NCBI GenBank assembly: GCA_024364805.1
Contig: CM044498.1
Coordinates: forward strand, 128,529,417-128,593,322
From: Euprymna scolopes
Lineage: Eukaryota > Mollusca > Cephalopoda > Sepiida > Sepiolidae
Reading direction: 5' to 3'
DNA: 63,906 nt
The position numbers and the translations under genes were made by a program. The notes below the pieces were generated by a model. It was given only the letters and a program-made list of their open reading frames with translations, made no database searches and was not told the origin of the DNA. How positions within the stretch are numbered: the first letter of the stretch is position 1; each line of letters opens with the position of its first letter. Positions 1-13,500 of the stretch are shown in pieces.

Positions 1-2
<2 letters not shown>

Positions 3-37
<35 letters not shown>

Positions 38-225
38 CTGGATATATAGATAGATTGATGACTAGAGATATAACATTTTATTTTCGTAAAAAAAAGAAAA
101 ATCGACCATACGATTAGATGTGATGAATTTTCGTTTTCAAAATAAGAAATACAAATATATATCAATCTATCCGTATATCTATTTATTTAACTATCTACCA
201 ATATATGCTGATAGATAGATAGAGG

Positions 226-273
<48 letters not shown>
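3..273. repeat. GA and GATA microsatellites
   Basis: A (GA)n tract fills bases 3-34 and a (GATA)n tract fills about 210-273, with AT-rich unique sequence between. Frames that read through the GATA tract give artificial Ile-Tyr-Leu-Ser repeats and are not genes. Confidence 0.95.
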
Positions 274-1998
274 CAGGGAGAAATAGATGGGTAGATATAA
301 GTGTTTTCTGGTTTAGAAAACGGAAGTAAATCAAATATAATTCTATGGTCGATTTTTCTATTTTATTATGAAAACACAATGGCAATTACATAAACATGAG
401 AAAAAAACTAGATACATCACAGAGTGACCGCATTATCGAAATACAGCGCGTTACTGACGCGTGCGACAGCCCTGTATTTGCATGTTCGCTTAGTATGTTA
501 ACGTGCGCGAATGGTTATAAATTGCATGTGCATTTGCCTTGCATATTGTTTATCTTGCTTACCAACATTCCTTAGCTTTAATGATTTATACGTATGTGAA
601 TAATAAACTCACATCCAGATGAGTATTTTTTTTATTTTAGTTTCCTTTTTTTCATTTTGGCTTATCTAAAAACATATTTCATTACATGTTTAATCAATTT
701 GAAAATTATTGTTTTTTCTTCTCTAATACTATTTTGTATTTTTCTTGTCCCAGGTGCAATACTTAATTTATTTGACATATTTCTCTGAGATAAAATCTGC
801 TTATATTCTCAAATTTATATGCTAATTTTATTTCTCAGATTTTTAAATCAGCATTCGTCATGACAATCATCAGGTTAAGGTTACAAAATTTAACTGCACA
901 GGTAGAATATAATTTAAATTTGCATTGACATATAGAGAGATATATGGTTTTGCAATTAATCCCAGTAGAGTTTACACAAAATAGATATTTACCGTACTTG
1001 ACATACAGTTTTATCCGAACCCTTTTGTAATTGTGGGAACTTTCCCAGGATTTGCCACCCCTTAATTAATGTAAATGATAGTTGAATGGTATGATAATTT
1101 CTCAAATACCCGACTAGATTTAAGATTAATTAATCTGAAACAAGTTATAGTCATATTATCTAGTATAAATAAATACTAAAATATTTTTTTTTACAAATGT
1201 TCTGAATCTTTTATCATATTAAGTGAACGGTTTATATATCCTTAAAACTCAATCGGAAATATTCACTTTAACGCAGATGTTAATAAGATAATTCATAGAT
1301 TATATCATAAATGATTATCGATATGAGAAAGCAATTACCGAAAATTTTAAAAAGATTTTAATAAAAAGTTGTTTTTATCACACGAACAGTGAATATCTAT
1401 AAAGATGTAGATATATTTTTAAATAGAGTTTTATCATGTAAAAACAGAAAATTTATTATTAAAATATATTATTTATTTTAACGATTTAGAAGTGATAAAC
1501 ACGTTATTACAGCTTATGTATTAAATTAGTTGGAGTCAGTTTAAGCTGTGAGTTTGCATGCTAACACTTCGGGATGTAGATTAAAACATAACTACTGTGT
1601 GTTGCAACCCAACACGCCCATCTACTATTAGATCTATCGTAATAAATATAATCTTGAATTAATATTCGTGTATTGTTTTACTAGACGGTGCAATTTAACA
1701 AATAAAACAAATATTGTAATTCAATGAAGGAAATCGCAGAACCCGTGAAGATAACCTCGTAATTTAATTGTTTATGTTTTGTTGTTACTATATCTATTCA
1801 TGTTTTTTTTTAATTTCAAAATCAATTCACGCAAAAATGGGTTCGACTTTTTACATTTTTATGCCACTTTTGTCGATTTATTTCATAGGTCCATCTTATT
1901 ATTAAATAATATTGAGGTTTCATTAATCTGTATTAACATTTTAATACTATTTCTCTTGTGGTAAATTATAAATTATCGATTACATTTTATAATCACTA
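274..1998. other. gene-free AT-rich stretch
   Basis: I see no coding region, RNA gene or recognisable repeat. Open frames are short and follow T-rich composition. Confidence 0.6.
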
Positions 1999-3209
1999 CT
2001 TTTTTTTTACATAGTCATCACCACATTATCAAGGCCAAGAGACCACTCAAGGATAAGGGTTAACGAGTGTACAGTAGAAATTGGGCAATATAGTAATCAT
2101 TAGTAATGAAAATTTGGTGAATTTGATAACTTATATGGAACGGTTCATCAAGAACTTATTTACGTTAGACTTGAAGACAACCATATTGTAGTCAGCCGGA
2201 AAGCAGGAAAACGGAAGACAATTCCACAGGCGTGCAGTTCTAAGAAACAAGCTTTGTTCATGGAATCTACGTTTAGGTTTAGGTACAGATAAAGAGTGGG
2301 GGGATTATTGATAGTGTTTACAGCTAGACGAGTGTTTCTTGTGAAAGTTTGGCGAGGGGGGATCATAGATTGAAACTCAGTTGAACATTTCCATGAAAAT
2401 AACGATACATCAGAGACAAACTCGCAACATCTCTTCTGTGAGATAGAGGTTGTAAGGAAGAGAAAAGGACATCTCCTACGAGGCTACGAAGTCTATTTTG
2501 AACTCTATCAAGGCAGGCCAAGTCCTTTCTAGCAGCTCCTGCCCAGATGTGGCAACCGTATTCTATCCTTGGACGTACCTGGCTCTTATATAGATAGAGA
2601 ATAGCATCAGCAGTGAGATATCTACCGGATCGATAGAAAGATCCCACCATTTTTCCAGTGGCCTTGGCAACAGATTTGATGTACGTGTTCCATTTAAGAT
2701 CAGGAGTAATGGTCAAGCCAAGAAGCTTGTCAAAACTTGAGACCTCCTGAAGACGAGAGCCATTCATTTCAATTGATGTCAGATGTGGATCAGAATGTTG
2801 ATGATGTAATGAGAGAAGCTTGGTTTTAGATGCATTAAAAGTAACCAGCCACTCCTTTCCCCATTGTACTACGTGCGTAAGATCAGAGGAGAGAGAATTG
2901 GAGAGGACTTGGTCGTTTACTGTCTTAGATATGCTACCATAAATGGTAGTGTCGTCAGCATAGATGCCTACAAATGATGTAAGGATGTGATTTGGAAGAT
3001 CATTAATGTAGATCAGGAAAAGAGTTGGGCCCAGGATGGACCCCTGAGGGACACCAGCATTAATACTGTGAGCTTCTGATTTTTGTCCCTCAACTACTAC
3101 TCTTATGAACCTATCAGAAAGAACTGATTTAATAATTGAGAAGACATTTCCAGCAATACCATAGCTAGAGATCTTATGAAGTAAACCTTTATGCCATACC
3201 CTACTTATG
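1999..3209 (-). mobile_element. 5'-truncated CR1/Jockey-like LINE
   Basis: This is the 3' part of a non-LTR retrotransposon. On the minus strand it starts inside the reverse transcriptase, near the conserved VWHKG segment, and ends in an untranslated tail closed by a short A run at about 2008-1999. The tail shares a segment with the other copy at 4990-6415: 'TTATCC(C/T)TGAGTGG' followed by 'GCCTTGATAA', so both belong to one family. Truncation at the 5' side is what target-primed reverse transcription normally leaves. The exact clade cannot be fixed by eye; the wording of the RT tail (Y/IRPRIEYGCHIWAG, PLSHRRDVASL) is typical of CR1/Jockey-type elements. Confidence 0.85.
2160..3209 (-). pseudogene. 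LINE reverse transcriptase, C-terminal part
   Basis: One minus-strand frame stays open from about 3209 to a stop at 2363 (about 280 residues). It carries RT motif GVPQGSILGP near 3045-3015, the catalytic YADD box at 2962-2951, then thumb and C-terminal motifs (FNASKTK, LYKSQVRPRIEYG, HIWAGAA, PLSHRRDVASL, MYRYFHG). After FHG the frame is lost, and the remaining C-terminus continues in a second frame to 2160 (TFTRNTRLA, FLELHACG). The fingers domain, the endonuclease and ORF1 are absent. It is an inactive relic but a fairly young one, with a single obvious frameshift in about 1 kb. Confidence 0.85.
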
Positions 3210-4320
3210 CGACAATCATTAATAACTGTTTTTAACCGCGTATTTATCGTTATAATTCAAACTTAATTAAACATATTCCAGTTAGACATTTGAATGGTTG
3301 GTTTATTGCATTGATTGACGCTGTTTGGGAGAAACAAAATCCCTTGAATGCAAATCTGAACTTTGTAGGAATGCTTACACTCAATAGTATAAAGGGAAAA
3401 CACATCCACACTCTTGTCTATATCCTTGCATACAGCGAATTAGCTTATCCCCGTGTACGTTAAATACACTCGAATGACTGCACTTTCCATAATAATGTAT
3501 TTTACAAGCTACAAATTTTTATACACATGAAGTGAATCCATTTTAAAGCGCCTAAATCTAGAAACAATACAAAGCGCGGTGATTTAACACAGAAAAAACA
3601 GGTGCTTTGTGATGGGGAGTTGTGGTCGATTAAATATGTGTGAGGGTTTAAAGTGTTTATTTTTAAATTAAACTTCAGAAGTACAAGCATATATGCAGTA
3701 AAAGACGTCATGTTTACAGAAATGCAATGAACACTGAGTTATATGGATTATTACGCAAAACAATAAACAGGTATTGCTTGTTGAATAATAATGATACTTT
3801 TTGGAAATATTGGACATGATTCGTACTTAGAATTAATAGCAGAGAAGTTAATATAATCACAAGATAAATTGTTCAATTTATTGATGAAGAAGAATAAGGA
3901 AATCATTTAGCCTAGAATGAATACTTGAAGTACACTGTTGTTGGTTGCATATGCACAAGACGCCTACAAATCAAAAGACGTTTTATAACTGCGTTAATCA
4001 ATTAGTAATAAAACCATTTGATAGAAAACACACATCTACTATTTCACAACGTAGCTATTACTGTACATATAAATTTAAGAATTGAAATAATAACATATGT
4101 ATTATAGAGTTATATATTAAATTAATATAACTTTAAATGTTAAAAAAGATTAGATTTCTATTGCGTTCAATACTTTCGCATTTAAAAGCATGAACATTTT
4201 ATAAGAGTTATACATTTAGTAGACAGTCTATTCAATGAATAAAATATGTTTTATTTCTAATCATAATGAATGCATTTTTAAAAAGTATTTACAAGAAATG
4301 TGATTAGGTATATGCCTTAA
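3210..4320. other. gene-free stretch
   Basis: Nothing recognisable was seen on either strand between the truncated end of the LINE and the next microsatellite. Confidence 0.55.
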
Positions 4321-4328
4321 AACTCTTA

Positions 4329-4610
4329 GTTAAATATATATATATATATATGCATGTATATGCGTATATTCAAATATATATATTATATATGTTTGTGTGT
4401 GCATTTGTATGCGTATGTATATATGTATGTAACGTGAGAGGTGTCCTATTTCTCTATATTGATTCCAAGATTTTTAAAAAATTGCACTGTAAGTTATGTT
4501 GATTAACTTAATTATCCCCCTTTCCCATTTTAACTTCCTGGTTAACTGTCGAATACATACTTAAATTAAATTAGCACTCCATTTATCCCAGGTTGACCAG
4601 AGAGTTCCAT

Positions 4611-4681
<71 letters not shown>
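4329..4681. repeat. TA/CATA microsatellites
   Basis: A compound TA, TGTA and TATG tract covers about 4329-4430. A pure (TA)n tract covers about 4624-4681. Unique sequence lies between them. Confidence 0.95.
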
Positions 4682-4684
<3 letters not shown>

Positions 4685-4989
4685 CTTTGTTAAAAAAAAT
4701 GAGGCACTTATTTAGTGAAATAAATGAAGATACATTCAAAGATAAATCGCCCAAAGGGATTTTTGGAATATTTATTTTTCGGTGATTTTGTCGCGATCTG
4801 CCATCCTGATGATATATGTAAAAAATAAAAAGTTATTGATAAAATAATGAGAAACGTTAGTATGAATAAACTTAGAGAAGTAATGAATATATAATGACAT
4901 CCATGTAATTTATCTCTCTTATTTATCCGTTTTAATTAATTTTGGTTTACACTAAATTATTGGCACTCAATGATGAATCATATCGAAAA
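4682..4989. other. gene-free stretch
   Basis: I see nothing in this AT-rich interval before the next LINE copy. Confidence 0.5.
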
Positions 4990-6415
4990 TACTAAAAGCA
5001 GGATCTTGAAGACCTGATGTCATCTCGTCAGCATCAGACAAGGGCAAACTATTTGCCAAGAACTTTGCAGCTAATTCTACCCTATGCGACAATGACAAGC
5101 AACTCCCTGTATTTCCTCCTATAACAGACAACCCTCTATGCAACATAAAAAGTATCTGTGCGTGAGGTCGCCAAGCTAATCAAGAACCTTCATTCCAGTA
5201 AAGCAACTGGCGCTGACGGCATTCCAGTTATTGTGCTGAAAAAGCTCCAACCGGAACTTGCCCCCATACTTACAAAACTGTTTATGCGTTGCCTTAAGGA
5301 GAAGTGCTTTCCAAAACCCTGGAAAACCTCATCAGTATGCACTGTATTAAAGAATTAAGGTAAAAAGTCATCTCCCTCAAAGTACAGACCAATAAGTCTC
5401 CTGTGGCTCATGAGTAAGTTGTTGGAATCCATATTAAATAAAGAAGTAGTCAACCACCTCAAAAGAAACAACCTTCTTAGTGACATGCTCTATGGTTTCC
5501 GCTCTGCAAGATCTACAGCAGATATGATAAAGGTTATATCACATAGGATTAGTGAATCTCTTGACAAAGGTTTCCTTTCCAGGGCAACTGCTCTGGACAT
5601 ATCGAAGGTATTCGATAAGGTATGGCATAAAGGCCTACCACACAATATTTCCAGCTACGGTATGGCTGGAAATGTTTCTCAATTATTTAATCATTTCTCA
5701 CTGATATGTTCATAAGAGTAATGGTTGATGGGCAGAAATCAGAGGCCCACAGTATTAATGCTGGAGTCCCTCAGGGGTCCATCCTGGGCCCAGCTCTCTT
5801 CCTGATCTACATCAATGATCTCCCAAAACACATACTTAAATCATTCGTTGACATCTATGCTGATGACACGACCATCTATAGCAACACATCAAAGGCTGTA
5901 AATGACAAAGTTCTCTCTATTTTTCTCTCCTCTGATATTTCTCTTCCCTAGAACCTCTCTCGCACAGGAGAGACGTTGATAGCCTGTTTTTGTTTTATCG
6001 TTATTTCCACGGCAGGTGCTCGTCTTGGCTCCAGTCTCTGGCCCCCCTCGCCAATCTTTCACGAGAAACAGCTGTCTGGCTGAAACTTCTGTCAATAAGT
6101 TTCCCCACTCTTTCTTTGTGCCTAAATCCAAACGTTAGCTCCATGAGAACAGCTTCTTTCTTAGAACTGCACGCCATTGGAACTCTCTGCCGCTTGCCTA
6201 TTTCCCACCTGACTACAACTTGGACGTCTTCAAGTCCAACATAAACAAACATCTGACAAATCGCTTCCTTAAGTAAGACACTCTATCAAAACCCCTAATA
6301 ATAATGATTACTACAATACTATCTCATTAATTACTGGACACGCAATAACCTTATCCCTGAGTGGCCTTCGGGCCTTGATAAGTGGTGGTCCCCATCTAAA
6401 ATAAAAAAGGATATC
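4990..6415 (+). mobile_element. 5'-truncated CR1/Jockey-like LINE, second copy
   Basis: This is a plus-strand copy of the family seen at 1999-3209. It starts before the RT fingers domain (a segment reading CDNDKQLPVFPPITDN lies at about 5085-5135) and runs to a 3' untranslated tail ending in an A-rich stretch at about 6402-6410. The shared tail motif 'CCTTGATAAGTGGTGGTCC' is present just before it. Compared with the minus copy it has lost roughly 140-150 codons between the YADD region and the PLSHRRD segment, an internal deletion of about 430 bp. The two copies point away from each other. Confidence 0.85.
5020..6262 (+). pseudogene. LINE reverse transcriptase with internal deletion
   Basis: Recognisable RT parts in order are: KATGADGIP at about 5197-5225, YRPISLL at about 5386-5405, the ALDISKVFDKVWH palm motif at about 5590-5627, GVPQGSILGP at 5764-5793, and the catalytic YADD at 5856-5867. 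After VNDKVLS the reading jumps to the far C-terminus (YRYFHGRC near 5993-6017, FLELHAIG). Damage includes a stop at 5356-5358, a frame change near 5705, the large post-YADD deletion, and a further frame change near 5950. The 'RT thumb' is missing, so no active enzyme could be made. Confidence 0.85.
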
Positions 6416-6489
6416 TATATTCATAGTACGGCTCACTTCCTTGACCTTTCTGTCTCCAGCATCTCTTTTTAAAAATTATCTCGCAAAAA

Positions 6490-6563
6490 TGTGCTTCGAA
6501 AGAGAAGGAGAGAGAGAAAGATAAAGAGAGAGAGAGAGCGCGCAAAAGACAGAAAGAGAGAGA
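6490..6563. repeat. imperfect GA-rich tract
   Basis: Runs of AG and AAAG with a short GCGCGC break. Purine-rich on the plus strand. Confidence 0.85.
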
Positions 6564-8031
6564 TAACCTGGCTGATTCATAAAGGCATTTGTGGATTATA
6601 GTGACAGTGTCATTTTCATGACACTTTACCTACTCACTCAATATGGCTACTACTTCTACCTGTCTTTGTATCCGTTCTCCAATAAAATGAAATGCGTATA
6701 ATTACTCAAATCTGTAAACATTACACTTCACCGTTTTCTTCTCAGTTTAGTAGTGCACCTAGCGACTTCTTGGAAAAAAGCCTTCTACGAAGTTGAGATT
6801 TTGGGGAATTTTATGCAAGAGTAACGGAATAAAAGTTGCCGTTTCCTCTCAATGCGTATGTTCGCTAACAAGCAAACCAATGGAGATATAATGTGTTTCC
6901 TTACCCGCTGTCAATATAATTCAATATTTTAGCTCTTTTCATGCATGTCACGTAATACATAAGATAGCTCTGAAAAGTGCTAAGTTTTCACAAGGCATTT
7001 AAAGAAAATATTTTAACAACTCTATATAAAAACCATATGCATGCATTTCCAACATGTGCACTTTATATGAGGAACCTTTTCTGATCTGCATTATCTTAAA
7101 ATCTCTAATCATTTTACACGGATGCAATCAAATTACGCAAGGCTAAAATTTGTGGCCCGCTGCGACGTAAACTAGGGACACAATCACGCTCACCTAACAT
7201 TAAACCAACGGAAAAGAAGCTCAAAAAATAACTTTTATTGCATCATGAAGATGAGTCTGTTACCATGATGAGTACGTGACTAGAGGCAGCTGTTTAAATT
7301 GATGCAATCAAAACAGAAGAAACACTCGTCTTTCTCAGATACGGTCAAGTTCTGCTTCCCGCCTCAACGTACACCAAAGCCAAGTCTGGTAATGATTTTC
7401 TTGGCACGGTCGACATATTGTCCAAACGCTGACATCTTCATCAGCGCTAATGAAAGGCCTCGTGAGTCACTCTAAAACTCCAAAAGAAAACGGACATGAC
7501 CGTTATTATAAATCTGTAGTTTTTTTTTTTATATTCAGCGTAGGAATATATTACGACCGGAGGGGTTGATAATTATAGACCTCAGGACATCTAGAATATG
7601 GTCTGCGTCGGAATAAGGAATGAAATTGATTGAAGACACATAACTAAAGGCCTGCCTGAAATCTTTACCGCCAACAGAATAATGAGAACAGTATTGATCC
7701 AAAGCGATTTTATTAAACGTGTCCACTACACTTGAGTACTGCCTGAGTATATAGGCTACAAACGCCAACTAAAGATATTATTGTGAAGATGCATTGCATT
7801 GTATTAGTTTTATAATATTAATAGAATATATATATATATATATTATTTTTCGCTGCTTTTTCTACTAAAAATGATATAATTTATACAAGTATACAATTTC
7901 CCAAAATTTGTTGGAGAAAATAGTGCTACGAGGGTTATATAAATAATATTTCATTAAGTATTTTTTTAAATATTATTGTTTGCACACACACACATATATA
8001 TATATATATATGTATATATATTGTATATATA
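6564..8031. other. stretch with no recognisable gene
   Basis: The interval 7130-7500 is less AT-rich than its surroundings and may be an old repeat, but I could not assign it. A 77-codon minus-strand frame at 7535-7768 has no family I recognise. TA tracts occur at about 7828-7842 and 7990-8030. Confidence 0.5.
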
Positions 8032-8772
8032 CTAGCAGAACATGTTCAATGGCTTAGCTAGCCGAAATTATGATAAGAACCAGCCCATATTCTGTAAAAT
8101 CCGACCTTCAAAGCAAGTAAAACTACAGGTTTTCAAATATCGGTCTCTTGCGACTGCGGTGTAAATTAAATAATTTCGCTTCCATTATCTTGCATTGCTT
8201 TACAGTAACAGGTACTCGAAGATAGTGGCTGTAAATTCCAGCACTGGCGGTAACTAGCGGGTTTAGTTGATATGTGTCGATTTCTTGGAGTATTGACGGG
8301 AAGCGTTGGGCAGTGGCGTAGTTTACCATTAGGAATAACCGGCAGCTATTATTAGTGTCGCTCTCCATTGGACTGAATTGAACTGAATTTTCATGTCGTC
8401 AGTTGTCACGATATATGGGAACTTGAATTTACTAGCTATCACTGTATATGGATTGTATTGGTTACTTATATGTTGAGGTGGTTATTTGCATTTACTTGCG
8501 TTACAGGTGAACAATTGTTGCATTTCGCAATGTCATTGTCGATTGCAGGCGTTCAGTGTCGTTTCCGGCAATTAACTTTCGTTCATCGGCAATGCCGTTC
8601 GGGGCAAGTATCGCACTCGATTGGAGTGTTCTAAACTAAAATTGCCTGTCTTTAATGTCAAGTACTAGCGGTCAGTGGCATTATTAATCGGTTACTTGCC
8701 TTTTGTCAAGGTGGGTCTTCTCGAGACCCATTAGACTTATTTTAAATAAAATCGGTTGTATTCAATAGTTCG

Positions 8773-8773
<1 letters not shown>
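8032..8773 (-). mobile_element. possible non-autonomous Helitron
   Basis: On the minus strand the element would end in CTAG (8035-8032) followed by T, with the perfect 10-base palindrome GAACATGTTC at 8038-8047 just inside. A terminal hairpin and a CTRR end are Helitron hallmarks. Both sides are bounded by TA tracts (to 8031 and from 8774). I could not find a clear TC start at the 8773 side. A minus-strand frame of 81 codons at 8123-8368 is unrecognised and probably fortuitous. The call rests on the 3' terminus alone. Confidence 0.35.

Positions 8774-8821
<48 letters not shown>
8774..8821. repeat. (TA)n microsatellite
   Basis: About 24 perfect TA units. Confidence 0.97.
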
Positions 8822-8822
<1 letters not shown>

Positions 8823-9498
8823 CAATGAAATCAATAGTATGTATAGTTTCACTGATATACGCAATGCTACACTTTTATCTAATATAAATACCAGTGTTTA
8901 AATGTAGATAATCTGAACACAACCGAATCTTAATTCTTTAAAATTTAGTCTGGAATCAGGTTTACACATTAAGCCGGCGATGGAAGTTTACATGCTGTTT
9001 TTCTCTTGTTTTTATTTTTCGATCGCATTTGACTGAATAGCTACTTCTCTTTGGCCACTGCACTGACTGAATAAAGCAATTTCAATTAGTTCAGTTGCTT
9101 TGAAAACTTTCCAACTGGACTCCCTTATCTCTAAAGTACTAGTTTTGCCTTTCGAATTTACTTGAGAGAATGTTCATGCAATCTGAAATATTATGCGCGG
9201 TTGTTTTTATATTTTTATTTTTACATATCCAACATTTTTCACTTGTTTTTCTTGGGAAATTTCTACTACAATAAATTGCAGTTTCACTTAATGTCATAAG
9301 TAGCAAAATATAGCATTGCTACACATATAATTAGCTTATTTCCCTCTGTCCTCTGAAGAGAAGAATTGTAATAATAGCATTCTTTGATAATTCGCGAAAT
9401 GAGGGCCGTTTAAATTGTTTCTTTTTGGAGTATTCAGTTGAACAATAAATTTGAATTGTAAAGTTCAAATTAAAGTTTATATTTCCTTTCTCTCTCTA
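8822..9498. other. gene-free stretch
   Basis: No supported feature was seen. Confidence 0.5.
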
Positions 9499-9882
9499 TA
9501 TATATGGGGGGTATGTGTGTGTATGTGGCGGTGTGTGCGTGTGTGTGTGGGTTTATGTTTTGTGGCAACATGTTCTTCTATAAGTAGTGTGTATGATATT
9601 ATAATAATATATAATGGAAATAGGAAGGTTCTACTTATACATATATATGTATATATACATATGTATATATATGTATATATACATATATATGTATATATAT
9701 GTATATATACATATATATATGTATATATATGTATATATGTATATATATGTGTATATGCATATATATATGTATATACATATATATATGTATACATACATAT
9801 ATATGTATATAGATACATATATATGTATATATACATATATATACATTTACATATATATACATATATATATACATATATACAT

Positions 9883-9913
<31 letters not shown>

Positions 9914-9916
9914 TAA
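9499..9916. repeat. TA/TATACA compound microsatellite with GT-rich lead
   Basis: A short GTGT-rich block (about 9505-9555) leads, after unique sequence, into about 280 bases of TATATACA/TATATGTA variants from 9634. Overlapping frames on both strands give Tyr-Ile-Tyr repeats and are artefacts. Confidence 0.95.
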
Positions 9917-10539
9917 TGGTTATAAGAATTGAGTAATCAATGGGGCCTACGTTCTAGTAAGCAATTAATTAGAAACCGAAATTATTCCATAAAAATACCG
10001 GATATAGTATAATTTCTGCACAAAATTTGTTTGTGTTTCAACGAGAAACACCTTCTTTCTTCGTCTTACATATTAAAATTCCAGACTTCTGAAAGACATG
10101 CTTTATGTTAGGACTGATACAGATTAGCTTTCCCTCGGAAAACCGTCTTAGATTACACATTACTTTCAATTGAATAGGTGTTGAACCCGGCGGAAAATTC
10201 TCTTCCATGGATTGGAATCGAATTCCAATTTTTGCAGGTAAAATGCTTGAGCAATTTACAAATTGCAGAAGTACAGAAAGTTATTGAAACATGATAAAAA
10301 TCTAAACGATCTGAACTTATTTTTAAAAAGAATGCAATGCTCTTTGCGGACTTGATACAGTGTTGTGGTGTCAGAAATGTATATCTGTTTATGCAAATAT
10401 TTTGTTTGATAGCTGACAAGCTTGATACATATTAAAAGTAAATTATTCATATAAATGAAAACCCGAAATTGTATCTTTATATACAATCATACGTCTCTAA
10501 ATTGTATGGAAGCCGAGAGGATTACAGACTATATTATAA
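9917..10539. other. gene-free stretch
   Basis: Short unrecognised minus-strand frames occur at 10153-10486 and overlap each other. No gene is supported. Confidence 0.5.
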
Positions 10540-13500
10540 ATACCGAAAAAACGGCAAATTCATTATAAATGTCGAATGGAGATATTAGTTACAGGTTGTA
10601 GATCTAGAAGGCCATGGCGCTGACAAATTTGCCGAGAGATTTCAATCGTTCGCAATCCTGATAACAAAATAGAAACCCCATGAATGTCAGTAAATAAAAG
10701 GTAGTACTAAAAAGCTTCGAATAAACGAGAAAAAGTATCGCACGCAGAAAAGGAATCTACAAGTAAAATAAAATTTAAAAAATGCTCACTAAAAACCAAT
10801 GAAATCACACTATAACTTTACTACCCAGAAAAACGGCAATTAAAAAAAACAATTACTGTCCTAAAGAAAAGTGCGAATATCATCTGTTTTGTTGTGGCGA
10901 ACCTAATTTTCTAACGTAGATACATCTTTTTCAAATGTGGAGAACTTGGAGGCAAGAACGGATGTAGTTACAAAAAATAGGATTTTATCAATTTGGATCC
11001 CAGCTTAAACCGTAAGTCTCAATGTGTAGAGCTTGCCGACGGAGGTCGTTTAAACGAAATCGATTTAAAGAGAGGCGATTCTTAAATCTCCTTAAAAATA
11101 ATAAATCAACTGTGTTTCTTATTGTGGAAAACGCTCTTCTCATGCAAAAAGCTTAACAAAATTTAACCACTGTACACGAGGAAATTCAGCGAAAATATAA
11201 ACTTTAGCCAGAAAACTACAAAATTATTATCAAAATGAAATTCTATTTTCTATGTAAGTAGATTAATTTATTTGCCGACTTGACAATCTGCGATGTTTGT
11301 GTAAAAAGAAAAATTGGCGAATAATCAAGGCTAGAATCTAGACAAAGAAGCAACCGACATCACATCATTAGTGCATTTTGAATTTACTGGTTGATTGGAA
11401 CCGATTTGCATTAAAAACGTGGTATGCATTGGATTTTGTAGACGATTATCTCGTTTTATAATGATCTATTTATTAATGAAAAACATATTTGCCAGCAACT
11501 AAAAATGTTTAGTTTATATTGCCACTTACAATGCAGCAAAGTGTACACACTCTTGCAATGTAACGTAATTTACTAATATGTACTTTTAACTGTTATTAAT
11601 AAACAATAGTATCAGGCATCTGAAATCAGCCCCTCATTTACTTTACCAAAACGAAACGCTTGAAAAATCATGGCAGAAACATTTTGAAAAAGGTGCTACT
11701 TATTCGCTCAAACCTCCCCAGAAAATAATGGACGTAATATTAATGAGCGCTGCATATACACACGACCGTTCTTTTAACAAATATTATCCAAAATTCTATA
11801 AAGAGCTTTCTGTAGTAAAAAAAAAATATATATAAGCAGAATGTAGATTTCAGTTCATTTTTTCGCAATTATAAATGCGAAAAACAAATTAAATATGAAA
11901 ATATCCGAAATATATATTTTTGGCTACACAAAGAAAGCTCATTCTACCTGGTATTTTCACATGCAAAACAAATCCTTGGTTTAAAATTAAGAGATGCGTT
12001 TTATTTTTACAAAAAATACATAATATGAAGAGGATGGATCACTATTTATACGTCAAGTGACGACGAAGTCTATATGAACGTAGACATAAATATTAAAAAT
12101 GATGTAAGGACAATGTTGATTCTGGTGTTACAGTCTAAAATACGTCAGAACGGTATTACATAAAGAAATATAAGCTTATTTTTAGTTGTCAGCAATTTCA
12201 AATGTTATCAAGTCAATTATTCCTTTCGCTCAGAAAATACGGCAAAAAGATTCATTAAACCAAATCGTCATGAATGCAGAAAGGAATTGAAAATAGATAC
12301 GTTAACAAAAATAAAACGCATTCGATAGTGCCCGCATATAAAACATAAAACTGTGATTACTTGCAGATATGTTTTTACTAAGATGACTAAGATGTCAGGT
12401 GTTTAACAGTGCCAAGCATGATTTGTCCAAGATTATTTGATTTATGTAATAGAATACTTTTCAACTTTTTGCCGACTACAAATTAAATGGTAATTAAATG
12501 GTCGAAGGTCATTGCAAATTGCAGTGCAGTAAAACCTTAAATCAATCAAAGAGACGTTAAAATGTTTTTTTTTATAATGCACGGATAGATGCTGAAATTT
12601 ACCCTTATTCAAAATACAAAAAAAAAAATGAAATTACATTATTTAAAGTTATTTTCTTGAACAACAAAAAACATCGTAGCTGACAATTGTTTTTATAGCA
12701 AACCCTGTCAGGAAGAAAGTAATGATTTTAGTATCATGGGTCCATGGTATTTTTAATCGCATAATGTAAATGCGTGTTATGGATGCATTAAATAAAAAAT
12801 GAAAACAGGCGATCTGGATACTATGGTTTCAGATCTTGAGAAATATTAGTAAGATAAATCAACCGAGCTACATTTACAAAACTCCAGTAAACCTTAGAAG
12901 GCAAGACTGTAAGAACCGCGCTACACTGGTTGAAAATAATATTAATAAAAATACGATTTCCAAATCTGAAAGTATTGGCGTAAAAATATATAGAGGGGTC
13001 ATAGGTATATGTATGAATTTATGTCGGCTACAAAACTCGATATATGTTACTCTAAACCTAGACAATCTCTCGAATTTGGAAAAAGATGAATACTGAAAAA
13101 TCATGACTGGAAATTCTTTTAGACTATCAGCAGATGAACCTATTAATACATGGAAAACTAACATGCAGTATATTGCGACACTTTCTGAATTACGCTATCT
13201 CACTCTTCAAAAAGACGGTATATTAAACTGACATAATAAAGACATATTTAAACAAAACTAACCCCAATATTGTGCTGTAATTTTCTGATATAACAAGGCA
13301 AGCAGGGTTTTTAATCAAAACCAAGTATTTCCCCTAATGATCTTAATATATGAATATCAAATATAAGTTTATGAGAAATCAGATAAAAAGGGATACTTTA
13401 CTGAAAAGCACATAGTATCAGAGCAAAATATAGCCGATATATTTGCAAAACCGGGAAGGGAAATAAAATAAGACGTAATGTTCCTTAACATATACGAGTT

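Noticed and set aside
5889-6252. Minus-strand frames over the LINE C-terminus
   Set aside because: They are antisense shadows of the plus-strand LINE; the plus reading has the family motifs.
9451-9936. Long Tyr-Ile-rich open frames on both strands
   Set aside because: They are translations of TA/TATACA microsatellites, as also at 22242-22571, 26185-26439, 27401-27814 and 30000-30130.
10190-10260. B-box-like TTCGATTCC on the minus strand
   Set aside because: No convincing A box and no stem pairing; one short match is expected by chance.
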